Origin: Clostridium sp. CAG:253
GTDB lineage: Bacteria; Bacillota; Clostridia; Lachnospirales; Lachnospiraceae
NCBI GenBank assembly: GCA_000436755.1
Contig: FR887281.1
Coordinates: forward strand, 466 to 9,396
DNA: 8,931 nucleotides
Direction of reading: 5' to 3'
Shown here: positions 6,272-8,931 of the stretch, in pieces
How the letters are laid out: each line of letters begins with the position of its first letter
How positions within the stretch are numbered: the stretch's first letter is position 1
Program-made: the position numbers and the translations under genes
Notes under the pieces: generated by a model
The model's database searches: none
Told to the model about the DNA's origin: nothing
What the model saw: the letters and a program-made list of their open reading frames with translations, nothing else

Positions 6272-7264
6272 ATGGGATTATCAAACACTCAATATCGTGA
6301 TATTATGTATAAGTATGACCAATTGCGTTTAAAAAATAAACGTCTTGTTGCTTCGAGATATGAGGAGCTCTATGAAAAAATTCCGGAATTGAGGAATATT
6401 CAAAACGAAATCATCAATCTCTCTACCAATCAGGCACGCATGGAGCTTTTAACCCCTGACGAAAAGCTTGACGAAAAAGCTTACCGTGCAAAAAAAGACG
6501 AACTTATCAATAAAAAGACAGAACTACTGCTGGCAAACGGTTATCCCGCAGATTTTCTATCACCGATTTATTCATGCAAAGACTGTAAAGATACTGGCTA
6601 CATAGACAACAAACCATGCCACTGTCTTAAACAGTACGAGATTACCTCGTTATACCAAAATTCAAATCTTGCTGATATACTTGAAAAAGAAAATTTTGAT
6701 ACATTTAATCCCGCTTTTTATGATAACAAGCATATTGTCGAAAATTTATCACTTACGGCTAGAGAAAATATTCTCAGAGTCAAAGCGGTTTGTCTGGATT
6801 TTGTCAAGCATTTTGATACAGCATACGACAATCTTATATTTTACGGCGAGACAGGTGTTGGAAAAACTTTCCTCACACACTGCATTGCAAAGGAGCTCTT
6901 AGACACCTCGCATACCGTTGTATACTTGACTTCTTTACAGCTTTTTGATATTTTAGAAAAAAATAAGTTCTACAAAACTGATGAATATTTAAATAACGAA
7001 CAAATCTCATATATTCTAAACTGTGAACTGCTCATCATTGATGATCTTGGCACAGAACTTGCAAATGGTTTTACAACATCACAGTTGTATTATTTTATAG
7101 AAGAAAGACATATGAATCAGAAATCAACAATTATTTCAACCAATCTCTCATTTCAAGAACTGAGAGAACGGTACAGTGAGCGTATTTTTTCACGTTTTAC
7201 CGGATATTATAACTTTTATATGATTGCCGGTGATGACATACGCATTAAAATTGCTATCTCTTAA
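6272..7264 (+). CDS. dnaI: DnaI/DnaC-type AAA+ helicase loader
   Basis: A 330-residue ATPase that should load the replicative helicase onto DNA. The N-terminal part (1-95) is helical and charged. It is followed by a zinc-binding motif CxxC-x10-CxC (Cys102, 105, 116, 118), which in DnaI-type loaders lies in the helicase-contacting domain. The C-terminal AAA+ domain has Walker A GETGVGKT (192-199), Walker B LLIIDDLG (253-260), a sensor-1 STN (289-291) and the RIFSRF arginine-finger segment (304-309), all intact. It begins 50 bases after the DnaB-like gene with a strong GGAGGGAG (6260-6267), so the two are co-transcribed. The length is close to Bacillus DnaI (about 310). Phage DnaC-like loaders share the same motifs, but the chromosomal context (murC, prs, no phage genes) argues for the host loader. 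Confidence 0.9.
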   Translation: MGLSNTQYRDIMYKYDQLRLKNKRLVASRYEELYEKIPELRNIQNEIINLSTNQARMELLTPDEKLDEKAYRAKKDELINKKTELLLANGYPADFLSPIYSCKDCKDTGYIDNKPCHCLKQYEITSLYQNSNLADILEKENFDTFNPAFYDNKHIVENLSLTARENILRVKAVCLDFVKHFDTAYDNLIFYGETGVGKTFLTHCIAKELLDTSHTVVYLTSLQLFDILEKNKFYKTDEYLNNEQISYILNCELLIIDDLGTELANGFTTSQLYYFIEERHMNQKSTIISTNLSFQELRERYSERIFSRFTGYYNFYMIAGDDIRIKIAIS

Positions 7265-7268
7265 CCTT

Positions 7269-7287
7269 GGAAAATATTTTATTTTCC
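7269..7287 (+). repeat. Small hairpin between dnaI and prs
   Basis: GGAAAAT (7269-7275) and ATTTTCC (7281-7287) pair over 7 bp around five bases, followed by TTTATCC. It has only two G-C pairs and a short T run, so it is a weak terminator at best. No convincing promoter lies between it and the prs ribosome binding site, so prs may be partly read through from the replication operon. Confidence 0.3.
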
Positions 7288-7320
7288 TTTATCCAAATAC
7301 ATTATGGAGGACAAACTATT

Positions 7321-8493
7321 ATGAAACGACATGACAAATTAGCTGAAACAATCCCTTACGGTACTCTTGGCATTCTTGCCCTTGAGAGCAGTAGAGATAT
7401 GGGAAAAAGAGTCAATGACTATATTGTTGACTGGAGAAACGACAGAGCTGCAAAACATGCAACTGCCGCTTCTTTCGCCGGATACAACAGAGAGTCATTC
7501 ATAATCGATTCTGCATGCCCTAGATTTGGTTCAGGTGAGGCAAAAGGTATCATCAGGGAGTCAGTTAGAGGTCAGGACTTATATCTCTTGGTAGATGTAT
7601 GTAATTACAATTTAACTTACACTGTATGCGGTCAGACAAATCATATGTCTCCTGATGACCATTATCAGGACTTAAAGCGTATTATTGCTGCCGTCGGTGG
7701 AAAAGCAAGAAGAATCACTGTTATAATGCCTTTCTTATATGAAAGCCGTCAGCACAGAAGAAGTGCCCGCGAATCTTTGGATTGTGCTCTTGCCCTTCAG
7801 GAGCTTACACAGATGGGCGTTGAAAGCATTATCACATTTGATGCACATGACCCTCGTGTACAGAATGCAATTCCTTTAAAGAGCTTTGAAACAGTTCAGC
7901 CGACATATCAGTTCATTAAAGCACTTCTTAAAAATGTTGATGACCTCAAAATCGACACTGACCATCTTATGGTTATCAGTCCTGATGAGGGAGCTATGGG
8001 ACGTGCCGTTTACTATGCAAATGTTCTTGGTATTGATATTGGAATGTTCTACAAACGCCGCGATTACAGCAAGATTGTTGACGGAAGAAATCCTATTATC
8101 GCACATGAATTTCTCGGTTCAGACCTTGAAGGAAAAGATGTTATTATCATCGACGATATGATTTCTTCAGGCGAAAGCATGATAGATGTTGCAACTGAAT
8201 TAAAAAGAAGAAAAGCTAATCGTATATTTGTTGCAGCTACATTTGGTCTTTTCACAAATGGAATGGAAAAATTTGATGAGGCTCATGAAAAAGGACTTAT
8301 CGATAAGGTTCTTACAACAAACCTTGTATATCAGCCTGAGGAAGTTCTCAAAAGAGATTACTATATAAATGTTGATATGAGCAAATATGTAGCACTCCTT
8401 ATTGATACTCTCAATCATGACCAGTCAATCAGCGACCTTTTAAATCCGACAGAACGCATTCAGGCAGTTCTCAAAAAATACGGTCAGATTTAA
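7321..8493 (+). CDS. prs: Ribose-phosphate pyrophosphokinase (PRPP synthetase), long Clostridia form
   Basis: Makes PRPP from ribose-5-phosphate and ATP for purine, pyrimidine, NAD, histidine and tryptophan synthesis. From the ATG at 7321 it has 390 residues; GGAGG (7306-7310) fixes this start, and an in-frame TTG at 7267 lacks one. Family motifs: an NDNLMELL-like PDDHYQDLKRI (111-121), YESRQHRR (140-147, the YARQDRK position), FDAHDPRVQNAIP (173-185, in place of the usual DLHAxQIQGFF), PDEGAMGR (221-228), the catalytic-loop KRR (245-247), and the PRPP-binding loop IIIDDMISSGES (275-286). It is about 75 residues longer than the classical 315-residue enzyme, with extra sequence at the N-terminus (roughly 1-60) and near the C-terminus. 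I recognise this long form as common in Lachnospiraceae; its allosteric behaviour cannot be read from the sequence. A strong terminator follows. Confidence 0.93.
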   Translation: MKRHDKLAETIPYGTLGILALESSRDMGKRVNDYIVDWRNDRAAKHATAASFAGYNRESFIIDSACPRFGSGEAKGIIRESVRGQDLYLLVDVCNYNLTYTVCGQTNHMSPDDHYQDLKRIIAAVGGKARRITVIMPFLYESRQHRRSARESLDCALALQELTQMGVESIITFDAHDPRVQNAIPLKSFETVQPTYQFIKALLKNVDDLKIDTDHLMVISPDEGAMGRAVYYANVLGIDIGMFYKRRDYSKIVDGRNPIIAHEFLGSDLEGKDVIIIDDMISSGESMIDVATELKRRKANRIFVAATFGLFTNGMEKFDEAHEKGLIDKVLTTNLVYQPEEVLKRDYYINVDMSKYVALLIDTLNHDQSISDLLNPTERIQAVLKKYGQI

Positions 8494-8544
8494 TAACTTA
8501 TAACATGTGCAAAGTACATGCACAAATCAAAAAGGTCTTTCTTT

Positions 8545-8586
8545 AAAAACACCGACAAAAAATACCTGTTTTGTCGGTGTTTTTTT
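8545..8586 (+). terminator. Strong intrinsic terminator after prs
   Basis: ACACCGACAAAA (8549-8560) pairs perfectly with TTTTGTCGGTGT (8569-8580) around an eight-base loop. Flanking A (8545-8548) and T (8581-8586) runs lengthen the stem and provide the T tract. The A-run/stem/T-run symmetry makes it usable from both sides. A weaker inverted repeat TGTGCA-N7-TGCACA (8506-8524) lies between it and the prs stop. Confidence 0.95.
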
Positions 8587-8634
8587 AGATTTTGTTTAGA
8601 ATTAAGCTCTGTTTTTCACAATCACTTCATAAAT

Positions 8635-8668
8635 GAAACACAAAAGAAACACAATTCCTTTGTATAAT
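8635..8668 (+). promoter_or_regulatory. Candidate activator-type promoter with tandem 11-base repeats
   Basis: A perfect -10 box TATAAT (8663-8668) has no recognisable -35 box at 16-18 bases. At that place lie two direct repeats GAAACACAA (8635-8643 and 8646-8654), spaced exactly 11 bases. This is the layout of promoters where a response regulator replaces the -35 contact. It would start a transcript near 8675 into the structured region. Confidence 0.4.
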
Positions 8669-8674
8669 GTATTC

Positions 8675-8895
8675 ATAAACATAAATGAAGCGGGTGAGGA
8701 AAACAAATGTAGGAATTACCGAGTGAGATGATTCTTATTTTTGTCACCTGTTTCGACAAAAATAATTTAGCTTATTGACTTATGTTTGAGATAGATTCTT
8801 TTTCATTTTTTTCATTTGGGTCTGTAGTAGCTCCCTCTGCTGCAGACCAACTCCTTTTTGTACCGTACTTAAAATATTAAGTACACAATTTTTTT
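8675..8895 (+). ncRNA. Candidate structured non-coding RNA or regulatory leader
   Basis: AAACATAA (8677-8684) pairs with TTATGTTT (8780-8787), and just inside it AAGC with flanking bases (8685-8691) pairs with GCTTAT (8770-8775) with one bulged G. Together they form a closing stem of about 14 bp around a 78-base domain. Inside is a perfect 11-bp hairpin (8735-8745 with 8755-8765, nine-base loop). Its loop edge TCACCTG can pair with CGGGTGA (8691-8697), so a pseudoknot or alternative fold is possible. A second hairpin, GGTCTG (8819-8824) with CAGACC (8843-8848), continued by TAGC/GCTG, exposes the C-rich loop TCCCTCT (8832-8838). The region ends in a terminator-like hairpin. I do not recognise a known family (not tmRNA, SRP RNA, RNase P or a T-box). 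It could be an sRNA or the leader of a gene beyond the window. Confidence 0.35.
8865..8895 (+). terminator. Terminator-like hairpin at the end of the candidate RNA
   Basis: GTACTTAA (8865-8872) and TTAAGTAC (8877-8884) are perfect eight-base arms around AATA. Four bases (ACAA) separate them from a run of seven T (8889-8895). The stem is AT-rich, so termination may be partial. It could equally serve as an attenuator for a gene to the right. Confidence 0.45.
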
Positions 8896-8931
8896 ACATT
8901 ATTTTTTCATGAACCGATAGTTTTTACTGTC

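Larger units (their letters stand above)
8587..8931. other. 345-base region without a protein gene
   Basis: No open reading frame with a ribosome binding site is present on either strand. The longest start-to-stop reading from the plus-strand promoter is 13 codons (from ATG at 8685) without a Shine-Dalgarno sequence. The stretch instead holds a candidate promoter (8635-8668), a candidate structured RNA (about 8675-8895) and a terminator-like hairpin (8865-8895). After 8895 the sequence is T-rich and unexplained up to the window edge. Confidence 0.7.

Noticed and set aside
7261..7305. A separate prs promoter (TTGCTA ... TATTTT) at the end of dnaI
   Set aside because: The -10 is poor and the spacing is 18 bases, so it is not distinguishable from background in such AT-rich DNA.
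7267..7320. TTG start for prs at 7267
   Set aside because: Begins three bases after the dnaI stop with no Shine-Dalgarno sequence and runs through the AT-rich hairpin; the ATG at 7321 has GGAGG at proper spacing and begins the conserved sequence.
8685..8726. 13-codon reading frame at the start of the candidate RNA
   Set aside because: No ribosome binding site, falls within the predicted closing stem, and too short to judge; could be a leader peptide only if translation were shown.
8587..8931. tRNA, tmRNA, SRP RNA, 6S RNA or T-box in the terminal non-coding region
   Set aside because: None of their conserved cores (for example T-box GGTGG-ACCGCG, SRP GGAAG/GCAG tetraloop region, tRNA T-arm GGTTCGA) is present; 6S cannot be fully excluded by eye but the closing stem spans only about 111 bases.

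Overview
The window comes from a low-GC, AT-rich bacterial chromosome, most likely a gut-type Clostridia of the family Lachnospiraceae (Roseburia / Agathobacter / Eubacterium rectale-like). The clues are the paired GlgC and GlgD proteins, SpoVG, an unusually long PRPP synthetase, a Firmicutes-type DnaD/DnaB-domain protein next to a DnaI-like helicase loader, TTG/GTG/ATG starts behind strong GGAGG ribosome binding sites, and T-tract terminators. I placed it by recognising the protein families, not by a database search. All seven genes look intact. There is no insertion sequence, prophage, CRISPR array, tRNA or rRNA in the window.

Layout. The left third is read leftwards. A strong promoter at 47-75 fires out of the window. 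spoVG (183-458) has its own promoter inside the end of glgD. glgC and glgD (1684-2958 and 566-1687) overlap by four bases and form one operon for ADP-glucose (glycogen) synthesis. A 480-base divergent control region (2959-3438) separates them from the right two thirds, which are read rightwards. That part holds murC (3439-4821), then a 275-base spacer, then a two-gene replication-initiation operon: a DnaD/DnaB-domain protein (5097-6221) and a DnaI-type AAA+ helicase loader (6272-7264). prs follows (start corrected to 7321, end 8493) with a very strong terminator. The last 345 bases hold no protein gene but look like a transcribed, structured RNA.

How the parts fit. glgC/glgD feed glycogen storage, murC feeds peptidoglycan, and prs supplies PRPP for nucleotides. 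The DnaB-like/DnaI pair loads the replicative helicase. The most striking non-coding feature is the murC-to-replication-operon spacer. It carries three perfect and three one-mismatch DnaA boxes within 136 bases, just upstream of the promoter for the helicase-loading genes. Two of those boxes also form the arms of the likely murC terminator hairpin. This suggests DnaA control of helicase loading, a DnaA-titration site, or (less likely) an origin. The second is the 8635-8895 region: tandem 11-base repeats in place of a -35 box, a consensus -10, a long-range stem enclosing an 11-bp hairpin, a C-rich hairpin loop and a terminator-like end. That fits an unannotated regulatory RNA or a riboswitch-like leader.
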